In this document: positions 27,973 to 38,658 of the stretch, in pieces
Layout: each line of letters begins with the position of its first letter
Numbering within the stretch: position 1 is the stretch's first letter
Assembly: GCA_039105265.1 (NCBI GenBank)
Contig: JAPFFF010000003.1
Coordinates: forward strand, 1,550,001 to 1,614,000
From: Tritrichomonas musculus
Taxonomy: Eukaryota > Parabasalia > Tritrichomonadida > Tritrichomonadidae
DNA length: 64,000 bases
Reading direction: 5' to 3'
The notes under the pieces: generated by a model
What the model was told of the DNA's origin: nothing
What the model saw: only the letters and a program-made list of their open reading frames with translations
The model's database searches: none
Made by a program: the position numbers and the translations under genes

Positions 27973-28791
27973 TCATTCATCAGAAATAAATGATATTTGA
28001 ACTTTTTTCAATCCTTCGATTTCAAGGTTTATTTTTTGTATTGCAAATCTGAGCTTTTGAACTTGAGACCGCAATTTATTTCTTTTTAGTTCTATGTCAT
28101 TGAGCTTGGCCTCTGCTTTATCTCTTGGCTTTTCATCAATAATAATTGAATTCAATTGCTTTTTTAACATTTCGGTGTCTGATGGCATTTTCGCATTATA
28201 CTCAATAATTGATGCTCCAATTTCATTTAATTGGTCGGCAATTTCTTTCTCTTTTTTCTGCCAATTTGTACTAATTTCAATTCTTCTCTTTTTAATTCTA
28301 TCAATTTCAGACAAGGAGGAATTTCTCATATCTTGAATAGCTTGCTTTAATTTTTCATTTTCATCTGCAAGTTTTTGTTTTAAAAATTGATGGCTCATTA
28401 GCTTTGTATTCAATACTTCCATTAGAGAGCTGGATGCTTCTTCAACTGATACAAATGGAACACGAGTAACATTTGGAATTATTTTGGTTTGTATTAACTC
28501 TATTTGAGAAATAATATAAGTTTTTAAATAATTATCTTGAGAATATTGTGCGTTTAATTGATTAATTCGTTCTGATAAATCTTGATTCTCAATAATTAAT
28601 TTTCGCATTTGGGGTGATGATGAATGTTTATAATCTTCCATTATTTTTTCTTTGATTGTAGTATATCTTTGAAAAATCGTTGGATCATCAAGAGCTTGAA
28701 TAATTCTCTCACCAATATCCAATATTTTCTGAATTGCTCCAGGATCAGTGTCCATTCTGAATTTAATGGATGAAATAATATAAAATTCCAT
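27973..28791 (-). CDS. Coiled-coil protein, unknown function
   Basis: 272 aa from ATG at 28791; an alternative start is the in-frame Met 13 (MDTDPGAIQKIL), which gives a more typical N-terminus. Nearly the whole protein is helical with heptad patterning (LRSQVQKLRFAIQKINLEIEGLKK at the end; IENQDLSERINQLNAQYSQDN near residue 70). No membrane segment or known domain. Cytoskeletal or structural role is a guess. Confidence 0.75.
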   Translation of the reverse strand: MEFYIISSIKFRMDTDPGAIQKILDIGERIIQALDDPTIFQRYTTIKEKIMEDYKHSSSPQMRKLIIENQDLSERINQLNAQYSQDNYLKTYIISQIELIQTKIIPNVTRVPFVSVEEASSSLMEVLNTKLMSHQFLKQKLADENEKLKQAIQDMRNSSLSEIDRIKKRRIEISTNWQKKEKEIADQLNEIGASIIEYNAKMPSDTEMLKKQLNSIIIDEKPRDKAEAKLNDIELKRNKLRSQVQKLRFAIQKINLEIEGLKKVQISFISDE

Positions 28792-29079
28792 TTTACACCA
28801 TCAAAAAATATCATAAAATTTGAAGGAAAATTAGAATATTTCTATATTATAATTTCAAAAAATGATATACTTTCTAGACATTAATGTTCTTTTTTTTTAA
28901 AATAGCACTGATTAATTGAAGGAGTTTTTTTTGAATTACATTTTTAGATGTTTCATAATGAAACTTTCATTGAGAGAAAAATGTTAATTCTTCAAATCAA
29001 CTGCTGATATAAAACAATTAAATTATCATTGTTTTACTCTAAATTTTTCAATTTTTCATTTTAAAAATACAAAAAATTT
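28792..29079. other. Intergenic, nothing recognised
   Basis: A/T-rich spacer between the coiled-coil gene start and the MITE. Confidence 0.4.
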
Positions 29080-29559
29080 TACCTTCCTCTATCAACAATT
29101 CGCAACTTTTTTGAATACTTTTCAGAATTTTTTTATTTTTTAAAACGAAAATATAAGAAAATCAGATGAAAATATGAATATATGTCTACTTAAATTAAAG
29201 CTTACTTCCAAAGCAGTTTCAAAGAATCCATATTATTTTAGAATTGCTAAAAAGAAAAAAGAATAATAAAATTATATTTTTTTCAATCCATTTTTTTGGA
29301 AAAAAAGTTTATGAATTTTGTAGGATTAAGCATAAATATTAATACTATTCATTTATTGGCCACATTCCATACGCTAAAAAATTCCTTTTTTTGCTCATTT
29401 TTCAATATTTTCTTTGTTTTTGAAAATAAAAATATATTTATATTAATATTTTATATAACTGAATTTAATTAATATAAAATTATTTTTAAAAATTGTTTAT
29501 TTATGGAGATATAAAACAAATCACTCAAAAAAATAACGAATTGTAGGGAGAGGAAGGTA
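29080..29559. mobile_element. 480-bp MITE with TACCTTCC inverted ends
   Basis: The left end reads TACCTTCCTCTATCAACAAT; the right end, complemented, reads TACCTTCCTCTCCCTACAAT; the match continues with gaps to about 36 bp (TTCG....TTTTTTGA). The outer TA on both sides suggests a TA target duplication. There is no coding content. Confidence 0.7.
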
Positions 29560-30613
29560 CATTCTTTCTGATCTATTGTTATTAAATAACTAGTGTTTAA
29601 AATATTTCATAATGATAAATCTGGCACTTTTAATCATATATTTCTTTTGATAATTCTTTTATTTACATACTTTTTCTAAAATCATTTAACGTACTTTTTT
29701 CTGAGTTTTTGATGTAAACGTCATATCTGAATTCTTTGAGGAAAAGAAAATATCTTAACTTTATCAATAATAAACAAAATAATTGTATAATCAAAATATA
29801 TTTATTAGTTTTAATGAAATTATTTATCAATTAATTAAATTTAGTTTTGCTTAAAAAAGACATCATCTTTTAAGTCTTTTTTAATAACACCCTCAATTTT
29901 TTTCATTTATGCTAAATCAAATGTTTTGAATGCTTTTTAAATTTATCAATATTACAATTTTGAGAAAAAATTGAATGCGATTAACAAAAAAATATTGAAA
30001 ATTATTTTTAGTAATGGTTATAAATACGTTATTTATGAATTTACTCAATTAATTCAATCCAGAATTATTGGTAATAATTTTATTATCTATAACAAATTTT
30101 TTAATTTTTTTTTTTTTAAAGAACCCATTTATCTAGAAACGCATTACTTCAATTTTTATAAAGAAATTTTATTTTTTTAAAAATATACAATAATCATTTT
30201 TATAATATCTTAATTATATCTTGTAATAATAATATATTAATTTTAATATTTTTCTAATATAGAATATTATGTATAAATTTATTTTTGAAATAATAAATTT
30301 AAAATCTAAAAAAAGATATTTATATTTTTTTTTATATTATTAAATAACGGATTTACACTTTTATTTCAAAAAAATAAAATACTTTAGCAACCAATATCTA
30401 TACAAATAATTTAATTATTATGAAAATAACTATATTTACATATAATATTATTTTTATTATTGTTAAAAAATAATCAAATTTTAATTTTATTTTTAATTAT
30501 TAAAGATAATTATGTTTTTTTATCAATAAAAAATCTTATCTTCAATATTTTTTTTAATTCAAATAACTTTTTTAAAAAATTAAAAAGTTGCAACTTTCCA
30601 GGCTCTATATAAA
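29560..30613. other. Long A/T-rich region upstream of the cyclase gene
   Basis: More than 1 kb with very low G+C. The ORF at 29971-30180 is low-complexity (FFFFK, NIIY) and not convincing. The 40 bp before the ATG (TTGCAACTTTCCAGGCTCTATATAAA) is the only compositionally distinct part and should hold the promoter. Confidence 0.45.
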
Positions 30614-33600
30614 ATGACTTTTCAAAATCTTGAAGCATCGGCAATGTCGCGATCAATGAAATCAGAGGCTTCAGTGATGCAAAATAAACTTTTATCTGGA
30701 CATATGTCAACAATTGACGCTATTTTCCCATTTGTAGATCAAATGACCCAATTTTCCCAAATACCACCAACTATAAGTTTCATATTTTCTCTTTATGCCT
30801 CTTTGCAAATTTTATTTGTTTCGTTATTTACTTCTTCTAACTATTGGATCTTTGGTAAGAAGAGTGTTTGCAATATTATTGATTACATTTCAAAAATTTT
30901 CTTCTTTGTATCAATCAAATTACCATATCAGAAAAATTCCGATCTTGATGATATTGACATTGAAATTCAAAATGATTTTGATGATGGCTATTTAACCAAA
31001 ATTTTAATTGTTATTGCTGTTGTTTTTGCCCTTGTTCTCGCATCATTGCTTTTTCATTACTTTTATGATTTAATTCATCATCGTTTTTTAGAAGGTATGC
31101 TTCTAGTTACTAGGATACTTGTCGAAGATGTAGCACAAGTAATGATTCTCCCATCTGCATCATTTACTGGAGCTTCTCTATTAATGGTTTGCAGAGGTAA
31201 GGGCAACGTCTATTGGATATATTTCATTGTTGGCATCATTTTTTTCATTTGCTTTATTCTTTTTTATGCATGTGAAATTTTACTTGTTTCAAAATCTGTT
31301 ATTGTAAACCCAAATCCAATGGCAGCGTTTTCTATTAGGTATTATCTAGAAGCTCTTTCAATCAATTCAATAATTATCATAATTACATATTTGTTCCAAT
31401 CATTGTCTTCATGGACAGATGATATATGCCCAATTATTCATTTAATCGGCTCTGTTTTTGTATTAATACCAATTATTCGTTTTCTTCCATATTATTTCCA
31501 TTTATCCAACACTTTATATCAATCAATTTATACTGCCGGCTCATTTTCGGATTTGTTCTTTTTCGTTTTCTTCTTAATTGACAAAAATCATAAGAATCAA
31601 CTTGTTCCTTTCATATTTATTTTTATTGCATTTGTTATTTCTTTTATTGTTTATTTCATTATAAACAGACTTTATTTCAAAAAGATTGAAAAAATTATGG
31701 ATAATCGTACATTTTTAGATCCATTTAACCAAGAAACTAATGAAAGCACCGAAGAAAACGAGGGCACATCGTTACAATCCAACTTTCGAGATGATGATTA
31801 TGTTTCATATTATAACAATTTTGGACTTGAAAATGCACCAAATAAATCATTAACATTTCTCCAAGTATCATTTGCAAAAAACTTTTATCACTTTTATGAT
31901 TGGTCATTGCTTAAGTATCTTTTCACAACAATGCCATCTAATCAAGTTCTTATTGCATGCATTCAATTCGTTTCATATTTCCCAAGTGAATCACGAATGA
32001 CAAATGAATTATTCAAGCAATTACTTAAGAAAAATGATCTCAAATTTGAGCAGCGCTTTCTTTTATACCAAGTTAACAAAATCAAACGAAGCAGAGCATC
32101 TTCATCATCAGTTGAAGCTAATGAGCATTTATCTAATTTAAAGAGTTTAAGTGATGAGTGCTTTTCAAATATCTGCGCCTTTTATTCTCAACCTGATGTT
32201 GAATGCAGTATTGTTGAAACAATTTCACAAAAGAAGAAGAAGATTAAATCTCTGTGGCTAGAGGCTCTTCGAAACCATCCAAACAGTATTAAAATTCATG
32301 AAGAATACATCAAATTCGTTACAGAATGTGAAACTGATTTCCATAATGCAATTATTGCTCAGCAGCGAATTGAAATGATTGAAAATGGCTATAACTTTGC
32401 TATTGATAACTCTTTCAAGAGCATGGTTCAAACTTTTCCACAGTATTTGAAGAAAGGAATTGTTGACGTAACAGGAAAGATAAACTTAGATACTAAAGCC
32501 TCAGATAAACCAATAGCAGCATCAGGGGTCGATATGAATGAAATGAGTCGCATGTCCTTAAAATCAGAAGGTTCACAATCTTCAACATCAACTTCATCTT
32601 CATTGAATTTATCATTAACTGACAATGATCAAGAAATTGATAATGAAATTGAATCAGATTTTGGCCGCCGAATGTTCCGTCAATCTAAACTCCGAATTGC
32701 TCTATTTCATTCATTGGAAGATCGAAAGTTCTTTGGCGAAACCACAATTCCACTTTTTGCTACACTTTCTTTAGTCATTACCATAGTTTTATTTATAGTT
32801 TTCTTCATCGTTGTTACAAGCGATTATTCAAAGCGAAAAGATGAAATTGATATGCTTTCTTTCACGTCTCAAACACGTTTCCATCTTACTCTTTCCATTA
32901 CAATTCTCACTTTCGCAATGGCTCAAAATACAGACAGAATGATTAACATATCTGACATATATAATTTCTCAGCTGACAATTTAGATTTCGATATGTTTAT
33001 AGATTTCAACCGTCCACTGAATGCCCAAGCATTACAATTCATTGATGAAGCAATTCAAGATTTTCATAAAATATCATATCATATATCAACTTTATCAAAG
33101 AAGGATGTTAGCCCTTATACATCAATGGAACAATTTGTTCATGATGTTGCTAATTTCTCCACTTGTTATAATGGAACAAAAATGAACACTACTGTATTAA
33201 TGAACATAAACAACATTTACGCTCATCTATTTCATCTTGTCCAAGCTCTTTCAGCACGAAATGATTATGAGAAATGGTATACTGATGATGACTTTTGCCA
33301 TCTAGAAGTCAACTCTGATCAATCAGCACCTCAAGTTGATGCTCTTTTCAACAATATTTGCAAATATCAAATTGAGCAAGGCGACAAATTATCGAAGCAA
33401 TCAAATATTTTTAAGATTGCCATTCCAATTATTATCTTTGTTTTTGCATTTATCCCGTTATGCGCTAATTCCCTTGTCTATGTATCGCACATTAATAAAT
33501 TTATTGAAGCATATCAAGATATTGACAAAGAAGGCAAAGCAGAAATTACGAAACCAATTCTAAAGAGTACTGAAGAAGTTGAACATTCTGCTAGTTCATT

Positions 33601-35515
33601 ATCGGGCGGATTAACAAAGATGGTCTCCTTTAACATCATACTCTTTATCTTAAGTCTTGCTGTAGCTCTTATGTTCTTCTTCATGATTTTCATGCTTGAC
33701 AATGGAAGCAAGGAAATTACACAAATTGTCAGATGGGAACTTTATTCATCAACAATCTTCTCCAAATCACTTGAAGCTCTTCATTTGGTTGCCCACATCA
33801 TTTTCTTAAATGATACTCAAGCAAACATTTCAAGTTATTCAAACTTTACAAATCGAGCAATAAAATTGAATAACCTTCAAAATATTTTAACACAAATGAA
33901 ATCTAATTATTTAGCATTTTATTCTGGTACTGACGAAAGTGATCCAGTTGCTGGTTTTGACTCCACTCTTGATTCTTTTGCAATTAAAGAGGAATGCATC
34001 TTGCCTGATTCAATTAATGATTTTCATGATACTTATCGTTGCGAATCAGCTCAGAAAATGTATTCCAGTTTCATTAACCTTATCCAGCCAATATTGATTG
34101 ATCCACTGAAATACCAAGGAATAATACAAGGAAATGAACCTAGCCATCTAATTGAATTAATGAACCGTCACTTTTTGTACAAACTGAATAAAATTGTTCA
34201 AAGATTTGAAGAACTCATTGGAATTCAAAACAGTAAAATGAATAGTGAAGCTATTATCTTCCTCTTCTTTGGCTGTTTAATTGCAGTTGTTCAATTCATC
34301 TTTTGCTTCGTTATTCGTAGATTTACAATGGAAACATTTTACACTGTTCTCGCTTTAGGAAGAAGAATTCCACCTCATCAAATCGTTTCAAGTCGAAAGA
34401 TGAAAATTACATTCTTATGTCAATCTGATACAGAAACCGAACTTGATATTACATCAATATCACAAAACATTCTCCACAACTCTAAGGATGCTGTTATTAT
34501 TACCACAGAAAATCTAATTATCGAAGTTGTCAATCCTGCAATTACTGATATTTTAGGCTTTACACCTGATCAACTTTTAGGTCAGTCTATATCAATTGTT
34601 TTCCGTGAAAAAGATGGAGAATCATTAATTAAAGAAATGGAGTCAATGAAAGAAGGACAAAATCCAACAATTTATGAAAATCATTATAATTGTGTCTCAG
34701 ATAGTATGAATGAAATTCCATGTTTAGTCACAGCACTTGGAATGAAGAATGATAATACAATTAATTCATTTGTTTTCATCCTTCGTGATGAAACAGAAAT
34801 TACACGCCAACAACAAGAAGCAGAAAAAGCCAAAGCTGTCAGTGAAAACTTATTGTATCAGATATTACCACGTGATATCGTGTTCAAATTGAACCGTGGT
34901 GAGAAAGATATCTCATTCACTGTTAAATCAGCATCTATCATTTTCATTGATATTGTCAAATTCAGTGAATATACTACCAACTTGACACCTAGTGAAATTA
35001 TGGGTAACTTGTCAATTGTTTTCGCTTCTTTTGATAAATTCATGAAGAAATATCCTTTAATTATTAAAATTAAACTCATCGGTGATGACTATATGGCAGC
35101 AAGTGGTCTTTTCGAAACAGAAGATAATCCGAAAGAACATGCTACTCAATCAATGCATTTCTGTCTCGACTGCATCTCTGGTCTTGAAGAAGTTAACATT
35201 AAATTGAATGCTAACTTGCAAGTAAGATGCGGTATGAACACCAGTGGTCCTTTAATTGCTGGCGTTCTTGGTACTAATAAGCCTGTCTTCGATATCATTG
35301 GCGATCCAATTAACGTGGCAGCAAGACTTCAGACTACAGATGTCCCAGGAAAAGTTCAAATTACTCAAAATACTTATGAATACCTTCCTACTCAAGAATT
35401 AAATATTGAACCAAGAGGAGAAGTGTTCTTGAAAGGTAAAGGAAAGGCTATGACATATTTGGTATCACCTGGAATGTCCATATTTAGTATTACTGCAACT
35501 TCAAAAGAAACATAA
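30614..35515 (+). CDS. Multi-pass PAS-class III adenylyl cyclase
   Basis: 1633 aa from ATG at 30614. Residues about 50-365 hold roughly nine to ten membrane segments; a long soluble part (about 380-695) follows; further membrane segments lie near 715-740, 940-965, 1010-1035 and 1215-1240, separating two extracytoplasmic loops. A PAS domain (about 1280-1395: DAVIITTENLIIEVVNPAITDILGFTPDQLLGQS) and a helical linker (LLYQILPRDIVFKLNRGE) lead into the class III cyclase domain (about 1430-1600). Both metal Asp positions are present (FIDIVKF and IGDDYMAA); base-selecting positions are Lys in IKLIGDDYM and Asp in FDIIGDPINV, the adenylyl rather than guanylyl pattern; the transition-state Asn/Arg are in NVAARL and a Lys in LKGKGKAMTYLV. 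It should make cAMP at a membrane as a homodimer. This architecture is typical of trichomonad cyclase families. Confidence 0.95.
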   Translation: MTFQNLEASAMSRSMKSEASVMQNKLLSGHMSTIDAIFPFVDQMTQFSQIPPTISFIFSLYASLQILFVSLFTSSNYWIFGKKSVCNIIDYISKIFFFVSIKLPYQKNSDLDDIDIEIQNDFDDGYLTKILIVIAVVFALVLASLLFHYFYDLIHHRFLEGMLLVTRILVEDVAQVMILPSASFTGASLLMVCRGKGNVYWIYFIVGIIFFICFILFYACEILLVSKSVIVNPNPMAAFSIRYYLEALSINSIIIIITYLFQSLSSWTDDICPIIHLIGSVFVLIPIIRFLPYYFHLSNTLYQSIYTAGSFSDLFFFVFFLIDKNHKNQLVPFIFIFIAFVISFIVYFIINRLYFKKIEKIMDNRTFLDPFNQETNESTEENEGTSLQSNFRDDDYVSYYNNFGLENAPNKSLTFLQVSFAKNFYHFYDWSLLKYLFTTMPSNQVLIACIQFVSYFPSESRMTNELFKQLLKKNDLKFEQRFLLYQVNKIKRSRASSSSVEANEHLSNLKSLSDECFSNICAFYSQPDVECSIVETISQKKKKIKSLWLEALRNHPNSIKIHEEYIKFVTECETDFHNAIIAQQRIEMIENGYNFAIDNSFKSMVQTFPQYLKKGIVDVTGKINLDTKASDKPIAASGVDMNEMSRMSLKSEGSQSSTSTSSSLNLSLTDNDQEIDNEIESDFGRRMFRQSKLRIALFHSLEDRKFFGETTIPLFATLSLVITIVLFIVFFIVVTSDYSKRKDEIDMLSFTSQTRFHLTLSITILTFAMAQNTDRMINISDIYNFSADNLDFDMFIDFNRPLNAQALQFIDEAIQDFHKISYHISTLSKKDVSPYTSMEQFVHDVANFSTCYNGTKMNTTVLMNINNIYAHLFHLVQALSARNDYEKWYTDDDFCHLEVNSDQSAPQVDALFNNICKYQIEQGDKLSKQSNIFKIAIPIIIFVFAFIPLCANSLVYVSHINKFIEAYQDIDKEGKAEITKPILKSTEEVEHSASSLSGGLTKMVSFNIILFILSLAVALMFFFMIFMLDNGSKEITQIVRWELYSSTIFSKSLEALHLVAHIIFLNDTQANISSYSNFTNRAIKLNNLQNILTQMKSNYLAFYSGTDESDPVAGFDSTLDSFAIKEECILPDSINDFHDTYRCESAQKMYSSFINLIQPILIDPLKYQGIIQGNEPSHLIELMNRHFLYKLNKIVQRFEELIGIQNSKMNSEAIIFLFFGCLIAVVQFIFCFVIRRFTMETFYTVLALGRRIPPHQIVSSRKMKITFLCQSDTETELDITSISQNILHNSKDAVIITTENLIIEVVNPAITDILGFTPDQLLGQSISIVFREKDGESLIKEMESMKEGQNPTIYENHYNCVSDSMNEIPCLVTALGMKNDNTINSFVFILRDETEITRQQQEAEKAKAVSENLLYQILPRDIVFKLNRGEKDISFTVKSASIIFIDIVKFSEYTTNLTPSEIMGNLSIVFASFDKFMKKYPLIIKIKLIGDDYMAASGLFETEDNPKEHATQSMHFCLDCISGLEEVNIKLNANLQVRCGMNTSGPLIAGVLGTNKPVFDIIGDPINVAARLQTTDVPGKVQITQNTYEYLPTQELNIEPRGEVFLKGKGKAMTYLVSPGMSIFSITATSKET

Positions 35516-35934
35516 TCTCAATATCACTTTTTTTTTTTTTTTTTTTGACGATTATGTTTTTTTTGTTATTTTTTAATTATAATTTGTTTTTGTTTTTTCG
35601 GACAAAAATACATACTAACTTACATTTTGAATAATATTAAAAAAATTTTTAATTTTTGAAAATAACATCATATTTTCCTTTTCATTTTCGCTCTACATTT
35701 GAAATCATTATTTTTATCTTAACAATGACTCGAACATGCCTATGTCTATTTTATTGATGGCAGATATATTAAGTTTCAAAATCTTTTTTTTAGATTATAT
35801 GATAATCCTATTATTAATTTGATTTTTTATTGATTTACCAAAACAAAAATATATATAGCATGAGATAACTAAAGATACAAATACTGTACAATTGAATTAA
35901 AAATTGAGAAAGGTAATAAATTCTTCCCAATAGC
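35516..35934. other. Intergenic with T20 run
   Basis: Contains a long T run at about 35527-35546 just after the cyclase stop; nothing else recognised. Confidence 0.5.
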
Positions 35935-36501
35935 ATGATTCATTACAAGGTTGTGCTATTAGGTTCAATTCATGCTGGCAAAACATCAATAATTCAAAGA
36001 TTTGTTAATGGAACCTTCTCTGTTAATACATTATCAAGCGTTCAAGCAGCTTTTTTTGAGAAACAAATCAAAATTGGTAACTCAACAGTTATTCTCGATA
36101 TATGGGACACAGCAGGCCAAGAAAGGTTTCATTCACTCGCTCCAATGTATTATAGAGATGCAAACGCTTCTTTAATCGTTTTTGATGTTACTGACGCAAA
36201 TAGTTTTTCGAAAGCTAAACAGTGGTTAAATGAACTAAGAACTTCGGTTGGTAATAACATAATTCTCATGCTTATTGGAAATAAACACGATTTAAAATCA
36301 ATTCGCGTTGTTCGAACTGAAGAAGCAGCAAAATATGCAGAATCGGTCGGAGTTCATTACATGGAAACAAGTGCAAAAACTGATTATCAAATTGAAGATG
36401 CTTTTGATAATATTACCAAATTAATGCAAGAATCTTCTTCTGAAAATCAAACAACTGCCAATTTGCAACCAGAAACTTCTGAAAAAAGAAAATATTGTTG
36501 A
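35935..36501 (+). CDS. Rab-family small GTPase
   Basis: 188 aa. Nucleotide-binding motifs are complete: P-loop GSIHAGKTS (residues about 10-18), switch II WDTAGQERF, NKHD (GNKHDL) and ETSAK. Between switch I and II, RabF-like residues are visible (FFEKQIKIG, YYRDANASLIVFDVT), resembling the Rab5/Rab21/Rab22 branch by eye. The switch I Thr expected in Rabs is hard to place because the segment reads NTLSSVQAAFFEK. The tail ends KRKYC with a single terminal Cys rather than the usual CC or CXC, so it would be mono-geranylgeranylated if at all. Function: vesicle-membrane identity; exact step unknown. Confidence 0.93.
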   Translation: MIHYKVVLLGSIHAGKTSIIQRFVNGTFSVNTLSSVQAAFFEKQIKIGNSTVILDIWDTAGQERFHSLAPMYYRDANASLIVFDVTDANSFSKAKQWLNELRTSVGNNIILMLIGNKHDLKSIRVVRTEEAAKYAESVGVHYMETSAKTDYQIEDAFDNITKLMQESSSENQTTANLQPETSEKRKYC

Positions 36502-36915
36502 ATAGATTATTAATGTTATTTTTATTTGTAAACGAGTATTGTTATTAATTCTATGTTCCAAAGTGAAATATTTATTTTTACAATTATTAATAATTTTTTT
36601 TAAGAAAGAAATTATTATCATATTTCTGAACAAAATTGTTTCTTTTACAAATTAATCATTATAAAATTTATTTGAAAAACAAAAATGTTAAAACACATTA
36701 ACTTGAGGTTTTCATTGGTGACTAATAAGCAATTGCAAAAATTCAAGATGATATGGAGATCAATTTCATTAGGTCTTTTGGTACATTATATATATTCTAC
36801 TAGCTTCAAAATTTGCTATAGAATTCTGTAAATATTCATTTGTGAAAATAATAGAATTAACTTAAATGAAAAATAAATATGAATTAGTTTATTAAATTAG
36901 ATGTAATTAAATAAT
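36502..36915. other. Intergenic between convergent genes
   Basis: About 410 bp; A/T-rich; no ORF or repeat recognised. Confidence 0.45.
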
Positions 36916-37896
36916 TTAAACGTAATGCTCTACTTGCTCCTTTAATCTTTTGAGGCCTTCTCCTTTTACATCAACACCTTCAAATATTACGTATTCACAT
37001 GATGGATCACAGTCTTTGAATGCATCTCTCCATACTTTGATGTAGTCATCTGATAAAATCTTAATCTTCTCAAGTGATCTGTTTCCTTGGAATGCTGCAA
37101 TTGCAACTTTCTTGCAAGATTTTGGTAATTCAATTGAATGGAGGTTTGTATTCTTGAATGCACTGATCAAAATTTCTTTTAAGTTTGAAGCTTTTCCAAA
37201 GTTGATTTCTTGGAGTTTACGAGATTGGAAGAATGCATCATATGAGATTGTAACAAGTGAATCTGGGAAAGTGATGGACTTTAATCCACAGTGTGAAAAT
37301 GCCCAAGGATCAATTCTAATTAAGGATGATTCTTCTTCGAATGTAACTTCCTTTAACTTACGGCACTGTTCAAAGCAATAGGCATAAATATATTTGACTG
37401 TATTTGGAACTTGGAAAGTTTTAGTATTTCTTGGAACAAAGTATAAATAATCCATATTACGGCCGAATAAAGCAGCATTTTGAACTTGGAAATTGGTATT
37501 TTCAAGTGGTAATGAAACTGAGTTTAATTTGAGAGTAAAGTTGCACCATCCACGTTCAAGTTTTTCACACTTAGGTGGAAGTATAACTTCTTCTAATGAA
37601 TGGCAATAGAGGCTATCTTTACCAAGTTTTGTAATTTGACAATCAGGATCGAATTCAAGATGAGAAATTTTTGATTCACGAAGAGCACGTGGGGCAATTC
37701 CTTTGACTATATAATCTTCATCATTATGTTGTATTGCAGATGGAATTTTAACGTTGCTATCTCCTTTGATGGCTAATGAAAGAACAGCTGTTTTGTCTTT
37801 ATAAAGCTTGTATGTAAAAGGACCGAGACTTACTGTATCTATTTCTTGTTCTTCTTCGCCAGAATCGCTCATATCGCTGTAATCTTGATCTTCCAT
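36916..37896 (-). CDS. BspA-like leucine-rich repeat protein
   Basis: 326 aa. After an acidic N-terminus (MEDQDYSDMSDSGEEEQE) the protein has repeated LRR_5 units: ISHLEFDPDCQITKLGKDSL, SLEEVILPPKCEKLERGW, TFQVPNTVKYIYAYCFEQC, KLKEVTFEEESSLIRIDPWAFSHC, LKSITFPDSLVTISYDAFFQS and LHSIELPKSCKKVAIAAFQG. This 'L..I.lP.sv..I...AF..C' pattern defines the BspA-like family that is hugely expanded in trichomonads. No signal peptide or membrane anchor is present, so this member is probably cytoplasmic. AACCGTTT (37912-37919, minus orientation), a match to the M3 promoter consensus, lies 15 bp upstream of the ATG. Confidence 0.93.
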   Translation of the reverse strand: MEDQDYSDMSDSGEEEQEIDTVSLGPFTYKLYKDKTAVLSLAIKGDSNVKIPSAIQHNDEDYIVKGIAPRALRESKISHLEFDPDCQITKLGKDSLYCHSLEEVILPPKCEKLERGWCNFTLKLNSVSLPLENTNFQVQNAALFGRNMDYLYFVPRNTKTFQVPNTVKYIYAYCFEQCRKLKEVTFEEESSLIRIDPWAFSHCGLKSITFPDSLVTISYDAFFQSRKLQEINFGKASNLKEILISAFKNTNLHSIELPKSCKKVAIAAFQGNRSLEKIKILSDDYIKVWRDAFKDCDPSCEYVIFEGVDVKGEGLKRLKEQVEHYV

Positions 37897-37911
37897 TGCA
37901 GTATAAAATAG

Positions 37912-37919
37912 AAACGGTT
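37912..37919 (-). promoter_or_regulatory. M3-like core promoter element
   Basis: AACCGTTT in the orientation of the LRR gene fits the remembered M3 consensus of Trichomonas vaginalis (Myb-like element) and lies 15 bp before its ATG. Function inferred from consensus and position only. Confidence 0.4.
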
Positions 37920-38116
37920 ACATGACATTTCATAATGCAGGCGCCAAATAGAATTTCTTTCAAAAAGTTATTGGTTTTGCATGATGATATGATTTTTTGT
38001 TAAATTGATATCTTATAATAATTCAATTTTTTCAATTTAAACAATATTTCTCAAAATTGGTTTTTTGTTTAGAAAATGGTTTTTGGTTTTTACAGTGCTG
38101 ATAAATTATTTGAAGG

Positions 38117-38148
<32 letters not shown>

Positions 38149-38658
38149 GTTTCTTTTTCCCAAAAATAATTATTCAAAATTCAATTATAGACGATAATTA
38201 TCAGCTTTTTTAAAATTTCGAAATTCATTCACTCAATTTTAAATTTGCAGTATAACATACATCAATAAGTTCATTCGTTGAGCGATTGAATTAAAAAGTT
38301 TAATATCTTTTATTTTTTGCTCATTGATTTATAATTTTATTACTTATTGGAAACTTAATAACTAATTATATATTTGTTTCATTTTCAGAATAACTAGTTA
38401 CTTGCAAAGAGTATCGTATTGCTTTTTTAGGATATATCGTTCAAATCAAAACAAATTGATATCTTATCACAAAAAGACGTCACAATTCTATCAAATTAGT
38501 AAAATCATTTATAAAATTGTAAGAGAATTGTTTATAATGATTCTTCGGCGAAATCATTAATGATTCATCTTGGTAAAAAGCATTTTGTAATATATAAACA
38601 AAAAAAATGATATTTTTTCATATTGAATAGATTGACTTTTTATTTGGCTTTAACACAA
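37920..38658. other. Intergenic with A31 run
   Basis: A divergent promoter region of about 740 bp. It has a run of 31 A at 38117-38147 and otherwise A/T-rich sequence. No gene recognised. Confidence 0.5.

Noticed and set aside
29971..30180. 69-aa plus-strand ORF
   Set aside because: Low-complexity Phe/Asn/Ile/Lys composition as expected by chance in A/T-rich DNA; no ATG at its start in a plausible context.
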